Notes: generated by a model not told the origin, from the letters alone. Numbered from the stretch's first letter, positions 24,495-32,633 are shown. The stretch: 64,000 nucleotides of DNA from Clostridium sp. chh4-2 (GCF_002899675.1 NZ_PKUU01000005.1:62001-126000), one strand, 5' to 3'. Numbers and translations are program-made.

Positions 24495-25952
24495 TCACTC
24501 TTCCTCCCTTACCTTGCCGGACAGCACCCAGGAACCCTGACGCGCATATACCACATCGGTCTCCGTTTTCCCCAGTTCCTCTTCTATCATCTGTTCCACA
24601 CGCATCTGGCAGTATCCGCCCTGGCAGCGTCCCATCATGGAACGGGTGCGGTATTTGATTCCAACCATGGTGCTGACTCCGAGTGGATTGTGAATGGCCT
24701 GAAGAATCTCGGCTTTGGTCACATTTTCACAACGGCAGATAATCTCGCCGTAATCCGGATTCTCAGCGATCAGCCGGGCCTGTTCCTCACGGCTCAGCTG
24801 GTGGAATCTGGTAATTCCTTTTCTGACAGGGTTGAAATTCTCATTCTCTTCCAGTTTTTCCCGCTCCTTCATCAGCTCAACCGCATATCTGGCAATGGGC
24901 ACCGCAGCCGTCAGACCCGGCGATTCAATTCCAACAAGGTTAATGGCCTGTGGAGCGATCTCATCCCGAATCTCAATCTTAAAGTCCTGGATCACCCCAT
25001 TATCATCCACCCACTTGGGCAGAATTCCGGAATAATTTCTGATCTGGTCTTTTTTATGTATATGAGGCCACAGGCGCGAAGCGCTCTCCGCCAGATAGTC
25101 CATGTTGCGCTGAGGAACTCCATAATAAGAAAATTCATCCGTCATCTCCGCATTGGGCCCAACCGTTACATTTCCATCGATGGTATTGGTGACGTGGATT
25201 CCCATATAGGTGTTGCTGGGAACGGGGTATACGGGCATCGGAAGCAGTTCTCCAAGCCTTTTATCCAAAATGATATAATCCCCTTTGGAACCGATTACCC
25301 GGTATCCGGTGATCCCCAAAAGGTCGGAAATCTTCTTGCATCCAAGTCCTGCCGCATTCACCACCCACCGGGATGTAAACTCTCCCTGAACGGTGGAAAT
25401 ATGATAAATGCCGTCTTTCCGCTCAATGCCTGTCACTTCATGATCAAAGAAATACTCCGCTCCATTCTCATGGGCGTTCTCGGCCAGAGCCACCGTAAAC
25501 TGAAACGGGTCCAGAATACCGCTGTTTTTGGAAAACATGGCGAACTCTCCGATCACAGCCGGAACCAGCTGGTGTAGCCGTTCTTTATCGATCAGTTCCA
25601 GGCCGGAAGCGCCATTTTCCGCTCCTTGTTTCATGGTGCGTTCCAGGGTTTCCATATCCTCTTTCGTATTCCCCACCAATACTTTTCCGCAGCGGAGGAA
25701 TGGAAAATCCAGTTCCTCAGCCAGTTCTCCCATCATCCGGTTCCCCTCCACGCAGAGCCTGGCCTTTAATGTTCCCGTATCATAGGCAAACCCGCCGTGG
25801 ACAACCGCTGAATTCCTGCCGCTGGTTTCATAGCAGACATCCAGATTCTTTTCCAAAACACCGATCTTCAGCCGGTAACGCGACAGTTCTCTGGCTATGG
25901 CGCTTCCCACAACTCCGGCACCAATAATAAGAACATCATAAGAACAATCCAT
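24495..25952 (-). CDS. GlpA-like FAD-dependent glycerol-3-phosphate dehydrogenase
   Basis: 485-residue flavoenzyme. FAD motif YDVLIIGAGVVGSAIARELS at the N-terminus, DAO-type fold with GRNSAVVHGGF and WVVNAAGLG, and a C-terminal BFD-like [2Fe-2S] domain (ICRCENVTKAEI ... CQGGYCQ). This domain order is typical of clostridial GlpA-like enzymes, though related L-2-hydroxyglutarate oxidases share the core. ATG 25952 is chosen because AAGGAG lies 8 bases upstream; a longer frame starts at 25988. First gene of a three-gene operon with its own strong promoter. No glycerol kinase or facilitator lies nearby. Confidence 0.88.
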   Translation of the reverse strand: MDCSYDVLIIGAGVVGSAIARELSRYRLKIGVLEKNLDVCYETSGRNSAVVHGGFAYDTGTLKARLCVEGNRMMGELAEELDFPFLRCGKVLVGNTKEDMETLERTMKQGAENGASGLELIDKERLHQLVPAVIGEFAMFSKNSGILDPFQFTVALAENAHENGAEYFFDHEVTGIERKDGIYHISTVQGEFTSRWVVNAAGLGCKKISDLLGITGYRVIGSKGDYIILDKRLGELLPMPVYPVPSNTYMGIHVTNTIDGNVTVGPNAEMTDEFSYYGVPQRNMDYLAESASRLWPHIHKKDQIRNYSGILPKWVDDNGVIQDFKIEIRDEIAPQAINLVGIESPGLTAAVPIARYAVELMKEREKLEENENFNPVRKGITRFHQLSREEQARLIAENPDYGEIICRCENVTKAEILQAIHNPLGVSTMVGIKYRTRSMMGRCQGGYCQMRVEQMIEEELGKTETDVVYARQGSWVLSGKVREEE

Positions 25953-25992
25953 ATTCTTTCTCCTTTTAATTATTATAGAATATTTCACCGCT

Positions 25993-26045
25993 TGTAATAT
26001 ATTACATTATATGTGTAATATATCATTTTCATATTAGAATGTCAA
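25993..26045 (-). promoter_or_regulatory. promoter and palindromic operator of the GlpA-like operon
   Basis: TTGACA (26045-26040), 17-base spacer, TATATT (26022-26017). Immediately downstream is a perfect 14-base palindrome TGTAATATATTACA (25993-26006), with a half copy TGTAATATAT at 26014-26023 overlapping the -10 box. A repressor acting here is probable; the protein is not identifiable, though a GntR gene lies 2.6 kb away. Confidence 0.7.
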
Positions 26046-26075
26046 TAATTTCCATGGTAATTAGCTCATAGAAAA

Positions 26076-26115
26076 AGAGAAAAACCGGAGGGCCGCTTCC
26101 TCCGGTTTTTCTCTT
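26076..26115 (-). terminator. bidirectional terminator after the M56/BlaR1-like gene
   Basis: AGAGAAAAACCGGAGG / CCTCCGGTTTTTCTCT stem with a CCGCTT-type loop; T-runs are built in on both strands. Confidence 0.85.
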
Positions 26116-26147
26116 CTTCCCCAGTTCCATAACAAGGGTATTTCTTC

Positions 26148-27767
26148 CTAATCTTTCTTTTCCATGCTCACCGCAATGCTGCTGTCCGGGAACACGCTGT
26201 CCAGGCTGTTGACAAAGGCTTTGAAGTTTTCCAAAGACTCTCCCGCCTGTTTTAACTCTTCTTCGGAAAAGTACTGGCTCATACTTTCCTCCCGGCTGAT
26301 TTTAAACGCGCAGAACGTATAGCTGGAAGATTCTCCTCCCGTGCCTAAATTCACTTCCAGATATCCTGCATTGTCCACAAGGCAGAACAAAATGGCCGCC
26401 TGCTTATAAAATGGCTTTAAGCTGATCTCTCCCTGATCCGCATACTGATCCCAATCGCTGACCTCCAGATTGATCAAAACCCCGTATGGTTCTTCTGAGG
26501 TATTCAGCTCAAATCCTTTATAACTTAAATACGGGGAAATTCTCAGCATCATGTTTCCCACTGCGCTGTTATTTCCTATATAAGGAGTCTTCCATTTCCA
26601 GAGATTGTTAATGGTTTCATCCGACAATTGGGCTTCGGACAGGGAATCATTCTGCTCTTCCATCCATAGTACCGATGTGCTTTCTTCTGCCGGGGGCTCC
26701 GCCTTATTTCCCTGATCAGAGCCGCATGCAACAAGCGTTCCCAGAAGAATTACGGCTGCCGCCGCTAAAACTGCGGGCAGTTTTCCATTTCTCACCTTTT
26801 TTTCGTTCATAATATTGCAAAACCTCCGTTTTAACCTTTCTTTATCACCGGTAAAATGGGTGGATAACGCGGTTTGGGATACCCGGCTCTCAGAGATGCA
26901 TTTAAGGATGGTTAAGCTGTACTCTCTGCGGACTTCCGGCGGGCAGTTGTTCACAACTTCCGCATCGCAGGAAAGTTCCATATCCTTTTCAGCCGCCATT
27001 GCCATCCAATGCACGAACGGGTTGAAAAAATGGATGGAACGCGCGGTCAGAAGCAGGCCCTTATAGATGATATCATGTCTTTTATAATGGGTTAATTCGT
27101 GCTTAAAGATATAGTAAAAATCATCCGCATTTAAATTTAAAGAGGACAGGTAAATGGCCGGGCGGGCAAAACCGGCGCACATAGGAGCTGAAAGCACGGA
27201 GCAATAATTGAGGGCAGGCGCATTTTTAATATCTAATTCCCGGCAGACGTTCTGATAGCACAAAAGAATATCCCGGTCTGAAACCGGCTCTTCCCACCGC
27301 CTGAGTCTGCGCCTCAGGATCATATAGCCCGTCAGATTCCATCCCGCATATAAAACTACTCCAACCGCCCATAACAGGGACAGTATGCCGCTGATCTGAT
27401 TCCGCCATATCCGCATTCCGGCCTCTACAAGAGCAGCGTTCCCGGCTGCGCTTTGTCCGGAAGATACGGGCTGTTTATCCGCCTTTTGGGGATTTAAGAC
27501 TTCCAAATCCTTGTTGTCTTTCTTTAATTCCGCTGTCCGCACCGCAGCACCGACGGTTCCAACCAGACGGTCTACGGAAACGGGAGCCTGGGACAATGCA
27601 GCATTCCACGGGACGGCCAGCCGGACGATAATGACCAGCCATAAAAGGTATCTCCCCTTTGGGCCGTAAATCGAACCGATCAGCCGGGAAAAGAGCATAA
27701 CCGCCAGAATCACCGCCGTACAGGCGGCGGATATCTCCAGCACATTCCAAAACATCGTTTTAATCAT
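26148..27767 (-). CDS. BlaR1/M56-family membrane metallopeptidase sensor
   Basis: 539-residue polytopic signal transducer. Several N-terminal helices, then the cytosolic zincin domain with FKHELTHYKRHD (HExxH), and SCDAEVV, then a helix at about 335-355 ending VACG and an extracellular ~170-residue C-terminal domain. Unlike true BlaR1 the exterior domain shows no penicillin-binding SxxK/KTG pattern; it resembles small DUF4825-like modules, so the stimulus is probably not a beta-lactam. ATG 27767 has a perfect GGAGG and overlaps the blaI stop by 8 bases. On activation it would cleave the BlaI-type repressor. Confidence 0.88.
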   Translation of the reverse strand: MIKTMFWNVLEISAACTAVILAVMLFSRLIGSIYGPKGRYLLWLVIIVRLAVPWNAALSQAPVSVDRLVGTVGAAVRTAELKKDNKDLEVLNPQKADKQPVSSGQSAAGNAALVEAGMRIWRNQISGILSLLWAVGVVLYAGWNLTGYMILRRRLRRWEEPVSDRDILLCYQNVCRELDIKNAPALNYCSVLSAPMCAGFARPAIYLSSLNLNADDFYYIFKHELTHYKRHDIIYKGLLLTARSIHFFNPFVHWMAMAAEKDMELSCDAEVVNNCPPEVRREYSLTILKCISESRVSQTALSTHFTGDKERLKRRFCNIMNEKKVRNGKLPAVLAAAAVILLGTLVACGSDQGNKAEPPAEESTSVLWMEEQNDSLSEAQLSDETINNLWKWKTPYIGNNSAVGNMMLRISPYLSYKGFELNTSEEPYGVLINLEVSDWDQYADQGEISLKPFYKQAAILFCLVDNAGYLEVNLGTGGESSSYTFCAFKISREESMSQYFSEEELKQAGESLENFKAFVNSLDSVFPDSSIAVSMEKKD

Positions 27768-28146
27768 CCGTTCCTCCTGTATTCTTCTCAATAAACTGCG
27801 CCAGCTCTTCTAAATCCTCATCCGTAATATTCCTGCTCTCATATAAAGAAGCCACCAGTTTTGTGATGGAGCTGTGATTCATCCGTTCCAGAAAGCTTTT
27901 ATTCTCGAATGCGATATAATCCGCTTCCTCTACCAGGCTTTCATAACATTTATTCTTTCCATCTTTAAAGGTTTTTAAAAAATTCCGGTCTATCAGCCGG
28001 TTGAGCAGTGTTTGAAGAGCGGATACATTCCACGGCCGCATTTCATCTAAAACAGCTTTAATCTGCGAGGTGGATATGGGACTTCCTTCTTTCCAGATCA
28101 CTTTCATAATTTCCAGTTCCGTATCCGGTAATTTTACTAGTTTCAT
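27760..28146 (-). CDS. blaI: BlaI/MecI/CopY-family repressor
   Basis: 128-residue winged-helix repressor: LPDTELEIMKVIWKEGSPIS, NVSALQTLLNRLIDRNFL (recognition helix) and a C-terminal dimerisation part with the proteolysis-site region. Upstream is a very large palindromic operator with two TACAATTGTA boxes, matching the TACAnnTGTA recognition of this family. Translationally coupled to the M56 sensor. No beta-lactamase or PBP gene is adjacent, so the regulon target may be only this operon or lie elsewhere. Confidence 0.93.
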   Translation of the reverse strand: MKLVKLPDTELEIMKVIWKEGSPISTSQIKAVLDEMRPWNVSALQTLLNRLIDRNFLKTFKDGKNKCYESLVEEADYIAFENKSFLERMNHSSITKLVASLYESRNITDEDLEELAQFIEKNTGGTDD

Positions 28147-28153
28147 AATATAA

Positions 28154-28212
28154 AATCATCTCCTACAATTGTATGATATAGATATCATACAATTGTAGGA
28201 GATGATTGTCAA
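28154..28212 (-). promoter_or_regulatory. blaI promoter with perfect 54-bp palindromic operator
   Basis: TTGACA (28212-28207), 17-base spacer, TATGAT (28189-28184). Bases 28154-28207 are a perfect palindrome with 26-base arms around a central AG, each arm containing the 10-base palindrome TACAATTGTA. Two BlaI dimers would cover the -10 box and start site, giving autorepression. The downstream arm also contains the AGGAG of blaI. Confidence 0.9.
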
Positions 28213-28242
28213 GCATGATTTTAATTTTTAAAAATTACTGTT

Positions 28243-28530
28243 GTTACAATTCACGGCCCCGGTGACCTCTGCGGTCCGGTCCGGCTGAGGCAGTGTATAC
28301 GGCCTTTCCCGTGACTTTGCAGGGCATTAGCAATTCTTAACGCGCAGAATTTTTCGTTCAAGGGAAATGTCCACCTGTTTGAGCGTTAGCGAGTTTGGGC
28401 ATTTCCCTTGGTCTTTAGAAAAATTTTGCACGTTTAGAAGTGCTTATGTCCGAAACCGGAACTGGAAAGGCCGTATACACTGCCGCAGCCGGACCGGACC
28501 GCAGAGGTCCCCGGGGCCGTGAATCGTAAC
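28243..28530. repeat. large terminal-inverted-repeat element, copy 1
   Basis: 288 bases starting GTTACAATTCACGG and ending CCGTGAATCGTAAC. The ~66-base outer arms are inverted copies with only a few mismatches (CTCTGCGGTCCGGTCCGG, GGCAGTGTATACGGCC). Inside is a second hairpin (AAGGGAAATG ... CATTTCCCTT; GAATTTTTC ... GAAAAATTTT). No open reading frame. The 33-base internal segment at 28437-28469 recurs at 58441-58473. It fills the whole space between the blaI operator and the GntR gene stop. Confidence 0.88.
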
Positions 28531-28540
28531 CTTCTGTTTT

Positions 28541-29224
28541 TCAGTTTTCATTAAAATACTGGGGATACTTCTGTCTCATCAGTTCCCGGTTCTCAATATA
28601 GCGCCTCATATGCTTTCTTGCCATCTCGTATGCTTTCTCTTCGTCTTTCTGCTCGATGGCGTCCACCATCTGCTCATGGTCAGATAAGATCACACTGGTA
28701 GGCCTGCACCGGAAGCTCAATATAATCGTCCGGTCAAACTGAGGGGAAATGGATTCCACCAGTTCATTCCAATAATTTTTATGGCACATGGAATACAGCA
28801 TGGAGTGAAATTCCTTATCCAGCTGAAGAATCTTCTTTTCATTATTCTTTTCCATATAATAACGCCAAACGGCGATATTTTCCCTCAGGCGGTCAATCTG
28901 GGATTCTCCTAACAGGCTGCAGGCCGTTTTTGCCAGTTCGGATTCCAGCACGCAGCGAAGGCTTCTCACCTCTTCCACCAGCTCAGGATCGATGTAAGAC
29001 ACATAAGTTCCACGTTTGGGATAGATATCAATCAGATGTTTCTGGCTCAGTTCCAATACCGCCTCCCGGATCGGCGTCCGGCTGACTTTAAACTGGCTGC
29101 AGAGCTCATTTTCCATGATCTTCTCTCCCGGCTCCAGATTGATATTCACGATATTATGGATCAAAACCCTGGTCACATATGTTTTTGTTGATTCTCCCGC
29201 CTGTCCTTCCAGCAACTCAATCAC
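28541..29224 (-). CDS. GntR-family regulator (FadR/FCD type)
   Basis: 227-residue repressor. N-terminal winged helix (VNINLEPGEKIMENELCSQF, VSRTPIREAVLELSQKHL) and C-terminal all-helical FCD ligand domain with metal-ligand type residues (DKEFHSMLY, SDHEQMVDAI). FCD regulators usually sense small carboxylic acids. GTG 29224 is the start, with GAGGG 8 bases upstream. It follows dapA with a 136-base gap and may control it, or the GlpA-like operon whose promoter carries a palindrome; neither is proven. Confidence 0.9.
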   Translation of the reverse strand: MIELLEGQAGESTKTYVTRVLIHNIVNINLEPGEKIMENELCSQFKVSRTPIREAVLELSQKHLIDIYPKRGTYVSYIDPELVEEVRSLRCVLESELAKTACSLLGESQIDRLRENIAVWRYYMEKNNEKKILQLDKEFHSMLYSMCHKNYWNELVESISPQFDRTIILSFRCRPTSVILSDHEQMVDAIEQKDEEKAYEMARKHMRRYIENRELMRQKYPQYFNEN

Positions 29225-29360
29225 GGCATTTTCCCTCGCTTCTGTTTTATAAGGCTTATTTTATTATAAGGAAGCCGTCTTTGCAACCGCTGATGCAAAA
29301 AACCGTGATTCAACCGTAACCGTACCGCCTTCCAATACCTGCGCCGGAGCCGGCAGTTTG

Positions 29361-30275
29361 CTAAGATTCAGCCTCAAACGGCAGGGCGGGAACCGCCATA
29401 TGTTTCTCCATAATTTTCCGAAGTCTTTCCTTCTCATTTCCGGAAAGGGGCACCAGGGGAAGCCTGCACGTATCACGGCACATGCCCATCATGCTCAAAG
29501 CCGCCTTCACCGGAATAGGGTTCACATCGCAGAACATTGCCTCCATCAGATCCAAAAGCCCCAGCTGAAGCTTTCTGCTTTTTTCCGTCTCTCCCTCCAG
29601 ATAACTGCTGCAAAGATCATGCATTTCCTTAGGCATCAGGTTGCCCAGCACGGAAATCACGCCCACGCCTCCCAAGGCCAGAATAGGCAGCGTCTGGTCA
29701 TCATTTCCGGAATAGAGGTCAAGGCGGCCTTCGCATAATCTCATGGTTTCCGCCGTCTGGGAAAAATTGCCGGAAGCTTCCTTGATTCCGCAGATATTGG
29801 GATGGGCGGACAGTTCCAGATAGGTTTCCGGCTTAATATTCATTCCGGTACGGCCGGGTATATTATAGATGATCATAGGAATATCCACGCTGTCCCCTAT
29901 GGCTGTAAAATGTTCGATCAGACCCTTTTGAGATGTTTTGTTATAATAGGGCGTTACCTGCAAAAGACCGTCCGCTCCCAGGGCTTCCGCTTCTTTCGAT
30001 AAAAATACGGAATGGGCCGTGTTGTTGCTCCCGGTTCCTACGATCACCGGCACTCTGTGGTCCACATATCTTATTACGTATTCCGCCAAAGCCAGGATCT
30101 CCCAATCCTCCAGCGTGGCGCTCTCTCCTGTCGTCCCTGAAACGATGATGGCATCCGCACAGCCGTTTAACTGAAATTCCAGCAGTTTTCCAAGAGAACG
30201 GAAATCAATATTCCCTTTTTCATCCATAGGCGTTACAATCGCTGTTCCTGAACCTTTGAAAATTGTATGTTTCAT
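29361..30275 (-). CDS. dapA: dihydrodipicolinate synthase family protein
   Basis: 304-residue class I aldolase. Motifs: GTAIVTPMDEKG, GTTGESATL, YNIPGRTGMNI (catalytic Tyr/Arg) and GIKEASGN with the Schiff-base Lys. Good match to 4-hydroxy-tetrahydrodipicolinate synthase (lysine/peptidoglycan pathway), but linkage to a GntR/FCD regulator is also common for related pyruvate aldolases (for example in sugar acid use), so the exact substrate is not certain. ATG 30275 with GGAG 8 bases upstream is preferred over a longer frame. Confidence 0.88.
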   Translation of the reverse strand: MKHTIFKGSGTAIVTPMDEKGNIDFRSLGKLLEFQLNGCADAIIVSGTTGESATLEDWEILALAEYVIRYVDHRVPVIVGTGSNNTAHSVFLSKEAEALGADGLLQVTPYYNKTSQKGLIEHFTAIGDSVDIPMIIYNIPGRTGMNIKPETYLELSAHPNICGIKEASGNFSQTAETMRLCEGRLDLYSGNDDQTLPILALGGVGVISVLGNLMPKEMHDLCSSYLEGETEKSRKLQLGLLDLMEAMFCDVNPIPVKAALSMMGMCRDTCRLPLVPLSGNEKERLRKIMEKHMAVPALPFEAES

Positions 30276-30382
30276 ACTTCGCTCCGTTCTAAACGTTTGC
30301 GCCGGGAAAGGCAGTCCGTTCCGGACGGCCCTTCTGCCCCTCCCAGCATCCGGATAAATAATATATACTAATAAAATATGCC

Positions 30383-30991
30383 TTACCGTTCCATTCCGTA
30401 CACATCCAAAATCAGTTCCACGCATTTTTCCAACCCTATCACACCGCTGTTTAAAGACATATGATAATTCTGGGACATTCCCCACTCCCGGTTTGTGTAA
30501 TGCTGATAGGAAACTTTTCTTTTCTTATCCTTCTCCTCCAGCCGTTTTTCAGGTGTTTTTTCTGTTTCTCCATATAACCTGACGATCCGCTCCGCCCTCA
30601 TTGCCATGTCGGAATGGATGAATACGTTCAAACAGTCTGTTCTCTCCTTCAAGATAAAGTCAGCGCAGCGGCCGACGATTACACAGGGTTCTTTTTCAGC
30701 CAGTTCCATGATGATTTTTCGCTGCATAACCCATAAGAAGTCATCTACAGACATGCCGTTGACCGCTCCCTGGCCTCCCCAGGAATTAAAGGCGGCGGCA
30801 ATTTTACTTTTAGCAGACGCATATTCGCCCTGCTGCTCGATGTATTCCTCGTTTAATCCGGTTTCCAGAGCCACTTTTTTAACCAGTTCCTTATCATAAT
30901 AGGAAATCTTTAATTGTGCGGCCAGCATCTTTCCAATAGTTCTGCCTCCGCTGCCAAACTCCCGGCTGACCGTAATAATCCGTTTGCTCAT
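30383..30991 (-). CDS. cytidylate-kinase-like protein
   Basis: 202-residue P-loop kinase-like protein. N-terminal SREFGSGGRTIGKMLAAQL is a GSGG-type variant of the Walker A loop typical of the cytidylate kinase-like family, followed by YYDKELV, VGRCADFIL and a C-terminal segment with RKVSYQHYTNREWG. These proteins are common in Clostridia, distinct from essential Cmk, and of unknown substrate. Gap of ~15 bases to the upstream MATE gene suggests co-transcription. Confidence 0.87.
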   Translation of the reverse strand: MSKRIITVSREFGSGGRTIGKMLAAQLKISYYDKELVKKVALETGLNEEYIEQQGEYASAKSKIAAAFNSWGGQGAVNGMSVDDFLWVMQRKIIMELAEKEPCVIVGRCADFILKERTDCLNVFIHSDMAMRAERIVRLYGETEKTPEKRLEEKDKKRKVSYQHYTNREWGMSQNYHMSLNSGVIGLEKCVELILDVYGMER

Positions 30992-31005
30992 AACGCACCT
31001 CTTTT

Positions 31006-32400
31006 CTATTTTTTTACATCAGGCGTGAAGGCATTTTGAAAAATGCCTTCACGTTTTACTTTAAAACTCATGCAGAACAGGGCAGCCGCCAGGCCGCAGG
31101 CCTCCGCCGCCGGAAATGCTACCCACACAAACCGTTCTGCCCCAGGCAGCCCGGACAGAACATATGCCAGCGGCAGAACAACCACAATCTGCCTGGTGAG
31201 GGAGACATAAAGGGAGAGAACCCCTTTTCCCAATGCCTGAAAAATCCCCTGAAATGCTACGTTTGCCCCGACAAACAGATAGCCGGCAGTAATAATCCGG
31301 ATGGCCCGGATGCTCAGGTCCTTCACCTGGTCCGATACCTGAAAAATTCCGATGATCCGTCCCGCGAATAGCTGCAGTCCAAGCGCCCCCGCCGCCATGA
31401 TAATCACCGTATACAAGATTCCGCACCGGATGCCGCTGTTAATCCGTTTCTTATCCATCTTTCCGTAATTAAACGCCACAATTGGAATGATGGCATTATT
31501 CAGCCCAAATGCCGCAAAGAAGATAAACTGCTGAATCTTATAGTATATTCCATACGCCGTCACCGCCGAACTGGAAATACCTCCGAAAATAACATTTACG
31601 CAATAAGTCATTACAGACATCAGCGCCTGCATCACAATCGCCGGAATTCCCACCTGGTAAATGTTCTTAATCATTTGGAAATCGGGTTTCAGATAACGGA
31701 ATCCCGTATCCACATCTTTATTCAATCCGTGGTGAAAAATCATCCCCAATATGAGCGAAACGATCTGACCGGCCACCGTGGCATAAGCAGCGCCTGCAAT
31801 ACCTAATTTCGGTATGCCAAAATATCCGAAGATCAAAATCGGGTCCAGGACAATATTGACCACTGCCCCTGTGATCTGTGCAATCGTGGATAAAACGGTC
31901 CTGCCCGTGGACTGCAAAAGCTTTTCATAAATCATAAAGAGAATGGAACCAAATGATATGGTGGTACAGATCTTTAAGTAGGAACAGGCCATTTCCATAA
32001 CCACCGGATCGGAAGTCTGGGTTTTGATGTAGGCGTCAACTCCCGTCATACCAAAGATAAAAAACACGAAATACGTACAGATACTGATCAGTATCGCATT
32101 TCCTGCCGTCCGGCTGGCTGTTTCCCGTTCGCCCATGCCCAGATATTTGGATAAAAGGGCGTTGACTCCCACTCCTGTACCCACGCCAATGGCCACCATC
32201 AGCATTTGAATAGGAAATGCCAGCGTCAGAGCATTGAGGGCCAAATCTCCCAAGCCCTCCATAGCACTGACAAAATAACTGTCCACGATATTGTAAAATG
32301 CCTGCAGCATCATGGATAAAATCATGGGGATTCCCATTGCAATCATCAGCCTGCCAACAGGTTCTACCCCCATTTTATTCATCGAAACTTCTTGTTCCAT
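31006..32400 (-). CDS. MATE family efflux pump
   Basis: 464-residue, ~12-helix drug/cation antiporter (MGVEPVGRLMIAMGIPMILS start, QAFYNIVDSYFVSAM, then the symmetric second half). ATG 32400 follows GGAGG by 8 bases. The last ~18 codons (from the Lys-Val-Lys-Arg-Glu stretch, ending DVKK) lie inside a palindromic repeat that supplies the C-terminal tail and reaches to the stop codon. Upstream are a strong promoter and a terminator hairpin overlapping a 16-codon open frame, so expression is probably controlled by attenuation. Divergent from a TetR/MATE operon. Confidence 0.93.
   Translation of the reverse strand: MEQEVSMNKMGVEPVGRLMIAMGIPMILSMMLQAFYNIVDSYFVSAMEGLGDLALNALTLAFPIQMLMVAIGVGTGVGVNALLSKYLGMGERETASRTAGNAILISICTYFVFFIFGMTGVDAYIKTQTSDPVVMEMACSYLKICTTISFGSILFMIYEKLLQSTGRTVLSTIAQITGAVVNIVLDPILIFGYFGIPKLGIAGAAYATVAGQIVSLILGMIFHHGLNKDVDTGFRYLKPDFQMIKNIYQVGIPAIVMQALMSVMTYCVNVIFGGISSSAVTAYGIYYKIQQFIFFAAFGLNNAIIPIVAFNYGKMDKKRINSGIRCGILYTVIIMAAGALGLQLFAGRIIGIFQVSDQVKDLSIRAIRIITAGYLFVGANVAFQGIFQALGKGVLSLYVSLTRQIVVVLPLAYVLSGLPGAERFVWVAFPAAEACGLAAALFCMSFKVKREGIFQNAFTPDVKK
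31011..31065. repeat. dispersed palindromic repeat, copy 2 (within MATE 3' end)
   Basis: Core palindrome CGTGAAGGCATTTTGAAAAA... at 31024-31053 is near-perfect; the outer TTTTACAT / ATGTAAAA arms are eroded on the right. It is translated as the C-terminal tail of the MATE pump. Confidence 0.8.
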
Positions 32401-32426
32401 TGGAAAAACCTCCATTTCCGTACATT

Positions 32427-32477
32427 TTAATGCAAAAAAATAGCAGAGATGCGAAAGTCATACCCGGACTTACGCAT
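32427..32477 (-). CDS. upstream leader ORF (16 codons) of the MATE gene
   Basis: ATG at 32477 opens a frame reading MRKSGYDFRISAIFLH and stop, 26 bases upstream of the MATE start. It lies wholly within the terminator hairpin plus T-run. A strong ribosome binding site is not evident, only GAG 12 bases upstream, so translation is hypothetical. Such uORF-terminator overlaps are known for ribosome-mediated attenuation of antibiotic-resistance genes. Confidence 0.45.
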   Translation of the reverse strand: MRKSGYDFRISAIFLH

Positions 32478-32484
32478 TTCTGCT
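32434..32484 (-). terminator. attenuator hairpin in the MATE leader
   Basis: 18-base stem with two mismatches (AGCAGA..ATGCG..AAGTC with its complement), 7-base loop, then TATTTTTTT. It ends ~35 bases before the MATE start codon and begins only ~6 bases after the predicted transcription start, so it can only regulate this gene. Confidence 0.8.
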
Positions 32485-32497
32485 ACTCAGCTTTTTT

Positions 32498-32527
32498 AGT
32501 ATACTTTAAAATAAATTAAATTGTCAA
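32498..32527 (-). promoter_or_regulatory. promoter of the MATE gene
   Basis: TTGACA (32527-32522), 18-base spacer, TATACT (32503-32498). Near consensus, so the attenuator rather than promoter strength is likely to limit expression. Confidence 0.75.
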
Positions 32528-32544
32528 GAAATATTATTTAAATC

Positions 32545-32596
32545 TTGACTAACTAACAGTATTAGTTTATAATTTCCATTATGCTAATGGCGTTAG
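32545..32596 (+). promoter_or_regulatory. promoter with two TetR-type operators
   Basis: TTGACT (32545-32550), 17-base spacer, TATAAT (32568-32573). Two 13-base palindromes of the same form, CTAACAGTATTAG (32553-32565, inside the spacer) and CTAATGGCGTTAG (32584-32596, near the start site), fit a consensus CTAAYnnnRTTAG. They are very probably the binding sites of the TetR protein encoded next. Confidence 0.85.
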
Positions 32597-32633
32597 TTTT
32601 ATTTTACATAAACGTCTGCAAAGGAGGTAACTT

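Noticed and set aside
29264..29476. Minus-strand frame overlapping the dapA 3' end (ends VTVESRFFASAVAKTASL)
   Set aside because: Mostly a shadow of dapA in another frame; the short tail beyond dapA matched no family I know and has no start of its own.
30276..30485. 70-residue N-terminal extension of dapA
   Set aside because: Not family-like and runs into the preceding gene; ATG 30275 has a proper ribosome binding site and the canonical N-terminus.
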